A stretch of 64,000 nucleotides of DNA from Gigaspora rosea. Taxonomy: Eukaryota; Glomeromycota; Glomeromycetes; Diversisporales; Gigasporaceae. Under the pieces are notes generated by a model. The model ran no database searches and was not told the origin of the DNA. It saw only the letters and a program-made list of their open reading frames with translations. Both the position numbers and the translations under genes were made by a program. Shown piece by piece: positions 1 through 11,893 of the stretch (the first letter of the stretch is position 1; each line of letters opens with the position of its first letter). The stretch is taken from NCBI GenBank assembly GCA_003550325.1, contig QKWP01000041.1, positions 503,894 to 567,893 of the forward strand, in the 5' to 3' direction.

Positions 1-72
1 TTTTTTTTTTTTTTTTTTTTTGCTTTAATGTTCGCATTTTCCATTACTAAGTTTTTATTTAAATAAGATTAT

Positions 73-805
73 CACATACTATCATATATTCGTTTGTAGA
101 TGGATTTGAGTTATCCCATATATTTCATACTCCTTGTTCCCTAAATGTGTGTAATCTTTAATTCTTTTAAAATCTAATCACTACTGAGAGCGCAATATTT
201 ATAGATCGACTCCACACGATGTTTGTGTGACTGTCCAGATTTATCTGTAATTATTCGTCTGCCATCAAACCATTTTGCTGAAAATATTGAACCTGATTTA
301 CTCTTATCGATTTTTCGAATATTAACTAATCTATTGACAGGGATCTATTCGATCATCTTCATATTTAGTGATTTTGAGTTGAAATTCTTTAATACGTTTA
401 TCACTTTTTCCGTTTCTGCTTGTCCGTCCTTGAGTTATTCTTTGAGAATTACACGTTAGGCGCCATGCTTTTTAAATGTTCAGACGACTTCTTTTAGAAT
501 GGAGTTTGTCGAATGCTATCATATATTTATTAGTGTCTGTGTTCTGAGCTATTCCATATAATTTATAATTCTTATGCTCTAATTGTGCATAGCTTTTGAA
601 TGTTAGGGTTTCTTCTCAGATTAACACCGCTTAATGTGTATATGATCGTCATAGTTACTTGAAATTGTTCGACTGCCATCTAACCATCTTGCTGCACATG
701 TTGAATTAAATTGTCTCCATTAATCAATTGGATGTTATATATCTATTAAAAGGGGATTACTTCGATTATACTCTCATGTTCAGTGGACTTTAAGTTGCGA
801 ATTTT
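73..805. repeat. Diverged tandem duplication, two units offset by about 437 bp
   Basis: Two consecutive blocks (about 73-440 and 510-805) share the same ordered landmarks: 'ctatcatatatt', 'gagttatccca/gagctattcca', 'ctgccatc(a/t)aacca' and 'ttgctg'. Identity is clearly below full, so the duplication is old. Small ORFs inside it look accidental. A 21-base T run opens the window. Confidence 0.6.
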
Positions 806-1297
806 TGGGGGGTTTTTATTTTTTGCGAATTTGCTTTCTTTCCGGGCCGCCATAGTCTGTCCTAATATCCGCGCGTTTATAACTACAATAAATCTGTTAT
901 ATCAATTTTCATGTGAAACGTCCAAATTAGGTAAATTGATTAATCACTTATCTTCCCCCTGCGCCTTCCTCAAATTGGATAGTGATTGAACCGGTTCTTT
1001 CCTGCTGGCATCTTGGTTTACCTGTGATTGTCGCCACGCCGGGGCCTCCCTGCTTAGCTCCCAGTTCGATCTGTTGACTTTGCAGTCAACTTGAATGAAT
1101 CAAAATTTATCAATCGGCAAAAATTCGGTCGGTCAATTTTTGCCAGATTTTCCAGAATTTATGAAAACAGCTGTAAAAAATTTTTAGTCAATCCAAAATT
1201 ACCAAACACACCTACTATATGATCTCCTAACGATAATTTCGGTAATTTTACTGAACAATTACCATACCTCAAAAAAATTCTTGACAACTATGCTCGT
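806..1297. other. Intergenic, no recognisable gene
   Basis: The stretch includes a locally GC-richer patch (about 1010-1080). Near 1149-1175 it carries one right-end motif, 'gaaaacagctgtaaa', belonging to the MITE family seen in full at 46.5-47.8 kb. No left end is visible, so this is a truncated copy. I see no gene here. Confidence 0.4.
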
Positions 1298-1305
1298 CAT
1301 GCGCG

Positions 1306-1406
1306 TAGAGTTGTTACCCGGGTCAATCCGATAATGACCCATGACCCGCATGACCCGTCAAATTTGTTGATCCGTACGGGTTGGCCTTACCCGGGTGACA
1401 TCTCTA
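1306..1406. mobile_element. 101-bp hAT-like MITE
   Basis: Terminal inverted repeats of the form TAGAG(T/A)TGT(T/C)ACCCGGGT lie at both ends. They are flanked by near-identical 8-bp direct repeats, catgcgcg (1298-1305) and catgctcg (1407-1414). An 8-bp target duplication and a TAGAGATGT-like terminus are usual for hAT elements. It is far too short to encode a transposase. Confidence 0.6.
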
Positions 1407-1544
1407 CATGCTCGTGTGTTTATGTTGGTTGACTGTCTATCATCCCGAAACTATCCGATATAACACAATCTTTTCTTTGATTCTGACTTAATGCTGCCGA
1501 ATCTATGATTAATCCAACCTAATTTGACATTTGCCCAAAAGTTC

Positions 1545-2055
1545 TGGTAACTTAAATCAATGATCTTAGTAATTTACCATTTGATAATTTTCAGCAGTTA
1601 AGTCAACTGCGAAATCAAGCCCTTAAAAATTATTTAGCGGCCTGACAAGAAATAAAAATAATTAGCCAGTTAGAAAAAGATCCTATTCGGCCATTGAACC
1701 AAGAAAGATTAATTTGGATTAGTTTATTGATGGTCGGTTTACTGACTACTGGTTGTTTCTAGTAAAATTAAAGCGGATAAAAAATAAAAGATTGAAAAAT
1801 AGATTGATTTAAAATCCTAATTTACCTTAGTGGGTCAGCCCGCATCATTAATCTCAATGTTTTTAGAATTTTTTTTATTGCAACTTCAAAGGAGACCCTT
1901 AGCCTGGTTTCATTTTGATTTGTGACTAGAGGTATTTATTAGTTCTTTGAAAGATGACTAAGCATATGCATAACAATCATACCGTATTAGGAATTTTGCC
2001 CCTCCAGTTACAACAATTAATAATGGTATTAATTGGTAGAATGAACGCGTAGTAA
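1545..2055 (+). pseudogene. Decayed coding stretch of unknown origin
   Basis: From about 1552 to 1762 one frame reads as a protein-like sequence of about 69 codons including 'DNFQQLSQLRNQALKNY' and 'LLMVGLLTTGCF', broken by a single TGA where Trp would be natural. A second protein-like stretch (about 1870-2050) includes 'GILPLQLQQLIMVLIGR', with several stops and a frame change. The flanks look like noncoding AT-rich fungal DNA. I do not recognise the product. It may be a decayed fungal ORF or a fragment from a bacterium using TGA for Trp. Confidence that it was ever coding is moderate at best. Confidence 0.3.
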
Positions 2056-2165
2056 AATATAAATTAAATTGGAAATTTTCTCTTTACAGTAAAATTATCA
2101 GCCATAAACGTCTTGACATTTTTATCATTTTGTTCACATGAAAATAAGATAAGAAATTGAGTATA

Positions 2166-2891
2166 GTGATATGGGCCGATGCCAAATTCTCGGGCTGACC
2201 CGGCTGCAAAATTAATCGGCCCGGTCAAACGAGCCGATCATATTATTAAAAAATCTTTGTTAAAGAATGCAAAATAGTCTTATAATTTGATCTTCTCAAT
2301 ATGAAAATAGTTAGAATTACATCAAAAACTTGTGCAATATTTCGATTACTAAAGAATTAAAAAATTGCACTATGGAGATGCTTGGGATAATGATCTCAAA
2401 AAAATCGACTTTAGTTAGTCAATATAATGATCAACACATCATAAGCACATATAATATTACATAAATTACAAATAGTAGGAAGAGTGTATATGATGCACAT
2501 ATAGAAGATCTACTATATCTGCGAATAAGAAGTGGTTATAAAAAGGCTGGTTATTTTCTCATAGTCGGAAATAAAAGCGATAATGTATGATGGTGGTTTA
2601 CCAACTTATAATCGATAATCAGTGCTTTAATCAGCGAAAAGAACATGCAACCAGAACTTCTAATTGACTAGTTGAATTTACAAATATTGACTAGAAAAAT
2701 CGACTATTCGATTTTGGTCTGATAGAAAATTATCGACTGCAAGCACTAACTTGAGAATTTTCTACGCGTAATTTAACTATAATTATAAGTTATACAATGA
2801 AATTCTATCAGAAGAAAAAAATTTAACTATATCCCGACTGGGCTGACCTGCAAGGATATGCCGACCCGCCCGTCCGAGGTCAGCCCGTATC
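2166..2891. mobile_element. Inverted-repeat element, about 726 bp
   Basis: The left end GTGATATGGGCCGA pairs with the right end TCAGCCCGTATCAC. Further in, both arms carry GC-rich 'GGGCTGACC'/'GGTCAGCCC' blocks in opposite orientation. A partial end of the same type (ggtcagcccgcatca) lies at about 1835-1850. I see no clear target duplication and no coding capacity. Confidence 0.5.
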
Positions 2892-3186
2892 ACATGAAAA
2901 TCTAGTGTTTCAAATTAAATTTGCCGTATGGATCAGATCAGCTTAGACATAAACTGCCGTATAAAAGACTAGGCCCTCTTACACACACCAAAATTAAACC
3001 CTAATATTGGATCCCAGGTCTAGTACATGGTGGAGAGTTTGTACCTTTAGAAGGAATAATTTAAAAACATGCATATTTTTCATTCATAGCAGGCAGCCTA
3101 GATATTTAAAGTAAATTTTGAGATTAACACCCGGGTCTAGTACATAGGAGTCTTGTAAACCGCTTCATAACCCGGGTTGACGATGA
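2892..3186. other. Intergenic, no gene seen
   Basis: The stretch contains two copies of 'gggtctagtacat'/'aggtctagtacat' (about 3017 and 3131) about 115 bp apart, indicating a small diverged duplication. Nothing else is recognisable. Confidence 0.3.
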
Positions 3187-4140
3187 TAAACAGATGCACG
3201 TGACAACGTCACGGCATCTAATTCTCCCCCAGAGCATTCATCTTCGATATCCGGGTTGTCCACCCGGGCTATCGACCACACTTATAACTCTACCCAAATC
3301 ACAAGAACTCATTAAACCAAAACGTCATCTCTCGTACAACATATCATTTCTACTCATTTCTTATACTGACAATACCCACCGCAAACACCTCATATTACCC
3401 AAACGTCAACTTTTCGTCATGGGCTGAGCTATACATGCTGGCAAAACCCGGACAAATTCCAAATAATAAAAAAACAATTGCTATTTATAAAAGATTAAAT
3501 CAAATAAATAATCTTAATATTTTGTAAATATATTATTTATAACTATAAGAATATATATGATTTGTTTAAATAAAGATTATTAATAAAGTTTTTGAGATAT
3601 TAGTAATACTAGAATTTGGGATTTGGGATTTGGGATGACGGACAAATCCCAAACTATAGTAAGTCGGGATTTTGCCAACATGTATAGGCTGAGCCCCAGT
3701 CCCGTGACACATGGATGCCTCATGACTTCGTACACGGTTTCTTACTTTCTCCTTTCCTAATACCCGATCTGCCCGACCAGGCCAACCAGCCAGCCACTCA
3801 CCTTCGATATTCGGGTTGTTCACTCGAGCTATCGAACTCCCATAAGACCACGGAACAGCTCCCACCTAGTGGCGGGTGGGCGGGTACTAACGACAAAGCT
3901 GGACTTCCGTCGAGCTAGCAGCAAAGACAAAAGAGGGAGAACAATTTCCCACACCTCTCATCTTAAATAGCCATTTCTCATGACCTCATACTTACACATC
4001 CAACAACATCCCAATTCAATACATCATTCTTACCCACTTCTCATACCCGTCACATACTTACCAGTCGTCACCCTATGTCATGGACCTGGGTCACGGTCTC
4101 GTGACAAATGGATGCCTCATGACTTCGTTCACGGCATCTC
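3187..4140. repeat. Tandem direct repeat, interrupted by a MITE
   Basis: Shared landmarks recur in order: 'ctcatgacttcg(t/a)(a/t)cacgg', 'ttcgatat(c/t)cgggttgt(c/t)cac' followed by 'gctatcga', and 'gtcatgg'. Unit A spans about 3187-3429, unit B about 3687-4110, and a partial unit C ends near 4140. The repeat is much richer in C than its surroundings. Removing the MITE at 3430-3686 makes units A and B contiguous. It could be tandem LTR-like sequence or a local satellite. The small ORFs in it are probably accidental. Confidence 0.55.
3430..3686. mobile_element. 257-bp MITE with 8-bp target duplication
   Basis: The ends TATACATGCTGGCAAAA and TTTTGCCAACATGTATA are inverted repeats. They are flanked by perfect 8-bp duplications ggctgagc (3422-3429 and 3687-3694). 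A triplicated 'atttggg' lies near the right end. The 8-bp duplication is hAT-compatible. There is no coding capacity. Confidence 0.75.
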
Positions 4141-4520
4141 ACAATATTATGATGGGACATTATTGCAAACATGTCCCGGACGTCCCGTCCCGGACTGTCC
4201 GTGTCCCTGTAAAATTGGCGGGACAATGTCTGTGTACAACACTCCCCAATGCAGTATGGTTTTGAGTTAGCTCGTATTGGAATTAACAGTTGTGGTTTCT
4301 ATTACAATTTACTGTAAACATTTGTTACAAAACTTACCGATTATTGTGGTGATTTTATGTAAAAAAAATTTCTGTACGGATGATCAGAATTGTATAGTAT
4401 GGGAAATCACAGTATGGTACCGGTATGGTATCGATTAGTATTTTCGCAAATCAATATGGTATGGGTGAGCATATTAGTATAGTGCATCCCGAACTTTTAA
4501 AATCTGGACCAGTATTACCG
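4141..4520. other. Noncoding stretch with one dispersed-repeat fragment
   Basis: Positions 4262-4345 hold one copy of a dispersed unit ('gagttagctcgtattggaat ... ggtttctatta') that recurs many times at 18.0-19.2 kb and, inverted, at 62.6 kb. The rest shows short 'tatggta' iterations and nothing I can name. Confidence 0.4.
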
Positions 4521-4545
4521 ACCCATTTTTCACTTGCCTTATTTG

Positions 4546-7372
4546 GGGATCCGTTAAAGCCAGGTACAATCACGTGATCTGGCGATCATCGGCGTCCTGC
4601 CAGCCGGCCTCCGGAGTCAATTTTATCACGTGATAAAGCAATCACTTGAAAATCACGTCAGGTGATTCTAACGGAGAGACGGCCCTGTTTGGTTGATTCA
4701 ATCGTAAGCAAACCCGATTAATTGCAATTTCTTTGAACTCAGTTTGTGAAAATGTGAAATTTGCTGGTCAAAAAAAAAAAAAGAAATCGATGATTTCATC
4801 GATTTCTTTTTTTTTTATTGAGTGTCGGGAATAAAATTTATTTAGCGGAAAATATTTATTACGTAAATATGACAAATTTTTCGGTAGGTCTAAGTAAAAT
4901 TTTATTTATTTTTTTTCATTAAAAGTTTTTGCTAACTATAAAATTCTCTTTTTTCTATTTCTGAAAAACAGAATTTAAACAAAATTTTAATTTTTGAATA
5001 AATTCAGCCTTCTCGCTTTCATCGCCATTTTTCTCTATACTCCAATACTGATCACGGGTCCTTTCCATTAGCTCATTAACGGTAAGTTTTCTATTCGTTG
5101 CTGCTCTATTAGTTTCGTCCTTTTCAAATGGTTCTAAACTTACTAACTCGCGATGCTCAAAAACTTCGAAACCACTTTCATCAAACATTCGTTGAAAATT
5201 TCTCCAAGCATTAGCCGTTAGCAATTTCCTGGGACCATACGTTTGCTCGTGGAAGATATGCTTGCAAGGAAGCATATATTTTCGAAAAAAAAGGCAGTGA
5301 CATTCAAGTATCATTAACCCGGGCAATGCTTTCCCTTTTTCTATTCTACTCTCAACAGCAAAAACTTCACCAACTATTAATTTTTGAATCGGAAAAGGGA
5401 ATTTGTGAATCTCCTGAATTATATCATCGTCGATACCAGGGGCAGAAATTTTTTTAACACGAAATTCGAAAGCAACAAAATCTGAATCTGAACGCCTTTT
5501 TAAATCAAGTGCAACGATGTTATTACATGCACCGATTAAACCGTAATAAGAGGAAGTCGTTCTCTTTAACTCGCTATGGTATGATTCCAAAGCGTTCGTC
5601 GATGTTACTTGCAAAAGTAACGGAGAATGCTGGCGGGCCCACAACTCCCACTGGTGTGTATTTTTCAAATAGTACCTTGAAATGTATCTTTTAATAGCGG
5701 GAAGGGCACTTTCATTAATTGATTTTTGGACAAGCATTTCACAACTGATCTTTGTTCGCTTGTGCATGGCTTGGATCATCTTGCTCCTAGTTTCCAATTC
5801 GTAGATTTTATTCATCCAAGTCCGCATAACATGTGCAGTGCAAAGAACTACCTCACATTCCTGCTCGCCTTTTTGGAGAACTGGGAAAGCCGTTATAATA
5901 CTTCTGGCTTCTACGCTGCTTTGGTCTGATAAAAAATATCGAGGTTTCCAGGAGCTACAAAACCGCCACATTATCACCAACGCTTCCGCGACCGTATCAC
6001 TGTCTTCATTACTAACGAAAAAATGTCCACTGACATCCCAACAACCGTATCCATCCCGAATATATAGCGTAAACAGACGCCAGTCGTATTTATTGGTCTT
6101 GTGTGTAGAGTCGATCAGAGTAAGCCATCTATGCCGTTGAAGTTTTTTGAGTTGTTTTGGATGCGCGAAACAAAGCCACGAGAAGATTGATGCTGAATTC
6201 AGAACGATTCAACAAGATACCCTTCTTTTTCTAAAAAAGAAACTGCATCACGAATATCTTGTGTTAGATTAGAGGCACCGACAAAATGAGAATTTTGAGG
6301 TCCATGAACTTTATACTTTATGTTGGCAACCTCCCTCCATTTTAGCTCTTTTACGCTCGTACTAAGATACAGCTTTTCAGTGGCATACTCTTTAGCCACA
6401 TTAACTATTGCGGGAGCGGGATAATTTTTAACTGCCTCTTTTTCTACCAAAGCCCGGACCGCTTGGGACCGCTTTAATCTTTCACTTTCTTCTAGATCAT
6501 GAGTGTGGTCGGGAGAACTTGGAATACGTTCAACATGCACTTTCTTTTTGGTAACCAGCCACGTTACTTTTATTTTTGCAGAACATAAGTTCGCATCTCG
6601 AACCTTTGTTTTTCGTCGTTTCACACTTGGAACATCTTCTTTGCGTGTGCTTGATTTGAAGGGCTTGTTAAAATGGCATACGAAGGTTTTCCAAGAATTT
6701 CCATTGACATGATTTCTGTAGTTAAATTTCATCCAAACGTTCGTTACTAAAGGCCACCATTCGGCATCAAATTCTTCCATTGGCACTTCGAATAGTTGCT
6801 GAACGTTAAAAAGCAATGTGCGCCGTTGGTTGGGTGTTAAACTTGTTGTTGAGATAGGATTCGTCACTGCAGTTTGTTCAGTAAATAGTTGTAGAAGACC
6901 GGATGTTTGTAGTGAAAGGTCTTGCACAAGGTTCTCGTTTGTGTTAGAAAATATATATCGAACCTGAAAGGAGTTTTCTTAATCGGAGGTACTCATTTTT
7001 TTTTTTTTGAAGCGCAAATTTTAATTTTTTGTTTTTTATTTTTTTCGTTTGTTGTTGAAGCGCGAAATCTATATAATTTTTTTTTTTAATGTCTTATTTC
7101 GCGAGGGTGCTTAGTTTTCTCGTAGTATTTTTTTTATGAAGGTTTGTAGGAAGTTGTACATTCCCGTCACAAACACATTTGTCTAGCGAAAGTTTCGCTT
7201 GTTGATTATTGTTGATTATCAAACATAATCTTGTTAAATGTAATCTATTTCTATATCAAGAAATTTCTTGAATTTAATTGGCCGTCGTCTTCTTATATAA
7301 TATCTCTGGCTTCCGGATGGTCAGGCCGATGACCGTCGGATCACGTGATGGTACCTGGCTTTAACGGTTCCC
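4546..7372. mobile_element. Nested MULE, 2.8 kb, with 8-10 bp target duplication
   Basis: The left end GGGATCCGTTAAAGCCAGGT and the inverted right end ACCTGGCTTTAACGGTTCCC continue inward with matching 'atcacgtgat' and 'ccgga' blocks. The duplication is ccttatttgg (4537-4546 and 7372-7381); up to 10 bp can be claimed, 8-9 if the outer G/C bases belong to the element. The uninterrupted target is preserved at 11859-11868 in the other arm of the host transposon. It carries one transposase gene on the minus strand. Confidence 0.85.
4955..6927 (-). pseudogene. MULE transposase with SWIM zinc finger, one frameshift
   Basis: The N-terminal part (6927-6199, 242 codons) and the C-terminal part (open from 6208 down to 4955) are in different frames and overlap by a few bases, so a single frameshift near 6199-6208 splits an otherwise intact gene. 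The second frame holds the MULE DDE core: first Asp in 'LTLIDSTHKTNK' (about 6108), second Asp in 'FLSDQSSVEA', a 'LCTAHVMRTW' C-x2-H motif and the Glu in 'NALESYHSELK'. It ends with a SWIM finger, 'CHCLFFRKYMLPCKHIFH'. MULE transposases cut and paste DNA in the nucleus. A stretch starting at the internal Met near 5980 would lack the first catalytic Asp, so that is not the true start. A related copy lies in pieces at 25.9-32.6 kb. Confidence 0.85.
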
Positions 7373-7423
7373 CTTATTTGGTCATGATCGACATGCCGCA
7401 TTGATTGATAATCTTAGCCAATA

Positions 7424-8702
7424 AAATTTAATACAATTATAATGTATTTCAATTGAACTATAAAACTAATACCGTCAACTCGGACCTCTATATAACGAAT
7501 TTTGAATATAATGTACTCAAAATTTTAGCCTATTTCTATTTGTACACCCGCGTATGAAACACGGAATATTAATAACTCAAAATTTTGTCTATGAACCCAC
7601 TTTTTTAAAAAAAAAAAATCTATATAAAATTTTAGTATAAGCTACTCCTATCCTAATCACGAACCTAACTTATTTTAACTTTAATTCGGTTTAATTTTTT
7701 TCTTTAAATTTTTATTAATTTTTTTATAAATTATACCCGTGTTTTATACATGGGTGGAAATTTATAAATTTTCTTTATTAAATAACGACTTTATTTAAAT
7801 GATTAATATGTAAGTTAGCACAATATTAAAAGAATAGATATTCTCAGATTTTATAAGCTTGTTTATTAAGAATATAATTCGAATAAATATGATAAAAATT
7901 GAACATTTGCCTATATAATCTCTTAAATTAGAGAATATTGAATATGATAGTGATTTCTTTTAAAACTTACCCGTAATGCTTGCTATGACATTACAACCAA
8001 TATATCTAATGCAAAAAAATTCAAGCATTGATTATATGTACTGCACTACTTTAAGATTTTTCCATCAAAGTTATTGAAAGAAATTGGATTATTATATTTT
8101 TCGAATACAAATTTATAAAATGTGCTAGAAAATTAAAATAATTTTGCTAAATAAATAAACCAATTTTAGTTTATTGAAAATATCACTATCTTAGCTTTTA
8201 AACAAACACAATTCATATAAACATTGAATTCAACGTTATAATAGTTTTTAAAGTAATGCTTCTGTTTTTCAAAAAGTGCCGATTTGAGTTAATAAACGGT
8301 TTAAATTAGTAATGTATTAATCATTATAAATATATACTTATCTGTTCAGAACTAGTAAAACCCAATTTAGATCAATCGATTAATGCTAAATAAATATAAT
8401 ATTTATTTTACATTAGAATTTAAAAAGCTATGTATATGTTCGAATATATCAAATCAATTTTAACTAAGCAATTCAATATTATGACGTTATCAATGATGAT
8501 AAATTAAAATAATCTTTGTAATAAACTATTAATATATTACGATATAAATTATAATGACTCACCATTTTTTGAAATTATAAGAAAAATTAGTAATAATTTC
8601 ATAAAAGTCAAAAATATTTATGCAAAACATCAGAATTCATAAAGAATATTAAAATTAAATATATATACATTACCTGGTTCTAGTTTTCAAGAATAAAATA
8701 AA
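7424..8702. other. AT-rich 5' interior of the outer transposon
   Basis: No gene is visible. A segment near 7467-7497 ('cgtcaactcggacctctat') resembles the end of a pogo/Fot1-type element, but I see no partner end. The remainder is A/T-rich sequence leading to the transposase start at 8703. Confidence 0.35.
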
Positions 8703-11443
8703 ATGTCTTTAATAAAGTTTAAGCTAGATCTAAAAAATAAAAAAAATAATTATAGTCCAAATGTCAAAGCAAAGTTAGATTCAAATCTTTTGCTAGATGA
8801 CGATGATAAAATTACACTTACTAGTTTATTGGATAATAAAGCATCTGGAGTGGTCAAAATTCAATGGGATTTATCAAATGAGGAACATATTAGAGAACGC
8901 AATCAATTTCTTCATGAACATGGCCTTGATCTCGATTCTGATAATGTGAAATGTAAATGGTCAATTCGGCAGTCCACCAAAACTAAAGTTATTAAACAAT
9001 GTATGTGCGGAAGCTATAGGGAAAAAGCTACTACATCTAATTCTCGTGCCTCAGCTGCATGTTATTCCTATGTAAGGTGCTTCGCATTTGCTACAATGTT
9101 TATTCGTAATAATGAAATTTGTGCAGTTGCGGGATACTTAGAGCACTCAAAACAATGTACAGCTTCTCAACCACAACGTGATCCAACATACAAACTTTTG
9201 CTATACATTAAACAAAGTGCAGAAAACTTACTAAATCTCAATGTTCGAACCTGTGATATCCTTGCACAAAATGCAAAAACTGTAAAGAATATATTTGGAG
9301 GTCATACCTTGATTGATAATAGTAGAACTCTGTTAACTGCAATGGATATTGTTAATATTAGAAAACAGATAATTCAAAAAAATTGGAATATAAATATCAA
9401 AAATGATGCAGCAGTAAACCTAGAACAATTTCTTGGTTCGGATGCGGATTCATCAGAGCTTAAAGAAGCATATCTACACTACCAGCCTTATACGAAAGAA
9501 ACAAATCGTCTAGAAATAATTATCTGCACTCAAGAACAACAACAATAAGCATGGAAATATGGACATAATAACCTTATTCTTGTCGATGGAACCTTTGGAA
9601 TTAGTAAACATAAAGTTCTTTTATTCATTATCATGGTTATTGATGAAAAAAATAAAGGAATTACTGTTACCTTCATCCTTTTTACACCTCCTCAGTATAA
9701 TCAGCTGAAATCGTCAGGATATGATAGTAAGATTCTCAAACGATTATTCACAATCTTTCAAAATAAAATTAGTGAAAATTATAATCATAATCGACTTAAA
9801 GAAAATTCAAAAAATACCCCAATCATTTTTAGTCCACTTGTTGCAATGACCGACACTGATGTAAAGAAAAAAAAATCACTTTCAATGGTATGGCCAGGAA
9901 TTACTCTGCTTCTTTGCTATTTCCATATTAGTCAGTGTTAGAAAAATGAAATTAATAAACAACTGGGCCAAGGTGGTAATAGTAATACAATATTACAGCG
10001 CCAGACCTTGAAAGCATACCTAAAAAGTTTATTAAAAGAGGCCTGGTCAATGAAAAGTGATGAAGAAATGGTGCGTAATTATATTAAAGAAAAAAAAAAT
10101 TCATTGGAAAGCCTTATCTATAAGAAAGACACTCCAGAAAACTCAAAACCCATTCTGAAAGGTGGAGTAAAATTTCTTTTATATTTAGAAAAGCAATGGG
10201 CTGGAGATCTTATATATAGCTGGTGTTTTAATGGACGAATGAGGGCAGCGAAGACTCTTGGGATTCCCCTTGAAAAGCTTCCTACAACAAACAACCACCT
10301 CGAGAGAATGAATGATTATTTAAAGAATAGTCAAATTAAGCGGTTTCAAAGAAACAATCGTACTTTAAGAGCTGATATACTTTATGTTGTCCTCGTGTGT
10401 GAAGTTATATCTAATATTTTGACTTTACGGAACCTTGCTACAAATCTTAAGAATGAAAAAGAAAAGCGACAAAAAGAATTCAATATAATGGATCCTTCAG
10501 ATCGTAAAATTCTGATGCAAGAGTTTCCTCAAGTTGCATACCTGGAGCCAAGCAAAAAACGTGATGAATCTGCAAAGCAATTGCTCCAAATGAATAAAGT
10601 AATAAAGCACGAAATAGAACAAACAACTGGAAATATTTACATTCAAATTGAGTCAGAAACTATTCCTCAGCTTATTTACACGACTTGTGTATATGGAAAA
10701 CCAACAGACATTTGTTGTCAATGTCTTGATTTCCTTCAGAAAGGAATTGCATGCAAACATCTTCGTGCTGCATCATTTTATATTGATGAGCTCCGTAAAC
10801 AAGATGAATATGCCAATTTACCTGAAATAATCTTTGCAACTTACGAAGAAGCACAAGAAATTCGTAATGATCTAGATGATAATAAATTAAAAAAGAGTGA
10901 AAGTGCAAGTTCTGTGCAATATAATAGCAATAGTAGCAGTACTACTGATATAAGCAATAGAGGTGAAGAAGATAATGATGATAAAATCAATAACAAAAAA
11001 ATTATAAAAATAATACCGATCTTATGTCTAACTCATCCGATGATTTTTTTAATTATATGGAACATATTTTTAGCATATCCAATGCAGACCAATCTAATTC
11101 TAGCTTAATGGATATTACTAAACTTAATGCTGCTGCTATTCACAAGCAAGAATTCAAAGAATTCCTGGAGTCTACTTCGAGAAGTCTACGAATATTACAA
11201 GAGAACTCGATAATTCTCCAAGACTTGATTCGATCAAAAGATAACTCTGATAATTTAAATACTCTAATAACTTATCTCCATAACATTGTTACATCAAATT
11301 CCTTTAAAGATGCGCAAAACCTGGTAGATGTTATGTATGAAGACACAAATCCTCATAGAAGTATCACTTCTAAGACTAATAGCAATATTATTCCACTGGA
11401 AAAAGAAACTAAACAGCAACGACATGAATCATATAAGAGCTAA
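8703..11443 (+). pseudogene. Large MULE-type transposase, two stops and one frameshift
   Basis: One frame runs from the ATG at 8703 to about 11000, interrupted only by TAA at 9546-9548 and TAG at 9939-9941. It then shifts frame within an A-rich run (about 10997-11012) and continues to 11443, giving about 910 codons. The N-terminus carries a Cys/His cluster ('CKWSI ... QCMCGSY ... EHSKQC') like FAR1/WRKY-GCM1 DNA-binding domains. The DDE core follows: 'LVDGTFGIS' (first Asp, just after the first stop), 'MTDTD', the C-x2-H in 'CYFHISQC' and the Glu in 'TNNHLERMN'. A SWIM finger, 'CQCLDFLQKGIACKHL', follows at about 10720-10764, then an acidic/Ser-rich tail. Both stops are one transition away from sense: CAA-Gln, and the Trp usual after 'QC'. 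The gene fills the 68-bp TIR transposon. Confidence 0.8.
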
Positions 11444-11817
11444 TAAACTGAGAAAGTAAGTCATCAAACTTCTAAAAGCAAAAAACTTTACAAATTCCAA
11501 TGCAAATATTTCTCCCACTAGAATAAGAAATATGCAAAGATGGCAAAATATACATTAATAAAGAGTTAAATTATATAGCATGAATAATAAATTTCTTCTA
11601 AAAGCATTTTATAACGACAACTTAGAGACTTAATGTATTAATAGCCTTGAGATAAATTTGAGCGCTCTTGTAATGATTGTGTAATGCATATTTTCATTTC
11701 AAAACATTGTACGTCTTTTTTTTATGCCTCTTGAATGTGCGAAGGTCGAAAGACTTATCGTCGTTATGTGTGAAAATCGAAAGACATGCAAAAAAGATCG
11801 ATTTGTTAATGGTATTC
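11444..11817. other. 3' interior of the outer transposon
   Basis: The stretch lies between the transposase end and the right TIR. It is A/T-rich with no convincing ORF; short direct repeats such as 'cgaaagac' (about 11746 and 11779) are present. Confidence 0.35.
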
Positions 11818-11885
11818 TATTGGCTAAGATTATCAATCAATGCGGCATGTCGATCATGACCAAATAAGGCAAGTGAAAAATGGGT
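11818..11885. repeat. Right terminal inverted repeat, retains the empty MULE target
   Basis: These 68 bp are identical, inverted, to 4521-4546 joined to 7382-7423. They contain the single uninterrupted copy of the nested MULE's target (ccaaataagg on this strand, 11859-11868). This fixes the nested insertion point and the maximum duplication length. Confidence 0.9.
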
Positions 11886-11893
11886 AACTACTC

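Larger units (their letters stand above)
4521..11885. mobile_element. MULE-like DNA transposon with 68-bp TIRs, split by a nested MULE
   Basis: The right terminal repeat (11818-11885) is the exact reverse complement of a left repeat that is now in two pieces (4521-4546 and 7382-7423). Between the repeats lies a large MULE/SWIM transposase gene (8703-11443). Without the 2.8-kb nested insertion the element is about 4.5 kb. The ends read ACCCATTTTTCACTTGCC. I find no convincing target duplication outside the ends, so one side may have been rearranged. The 68/68 match of the repeats argues against great age, although the transposase carries two stops and a frameshift. Confidence 0.8.

Noticed and set aside
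3566..3865. Minus-strand 99-codon ORF
   Set aside because: It crosses the boundary between a MITE and the tandem repeat, so it cannot be an ancestral gene.
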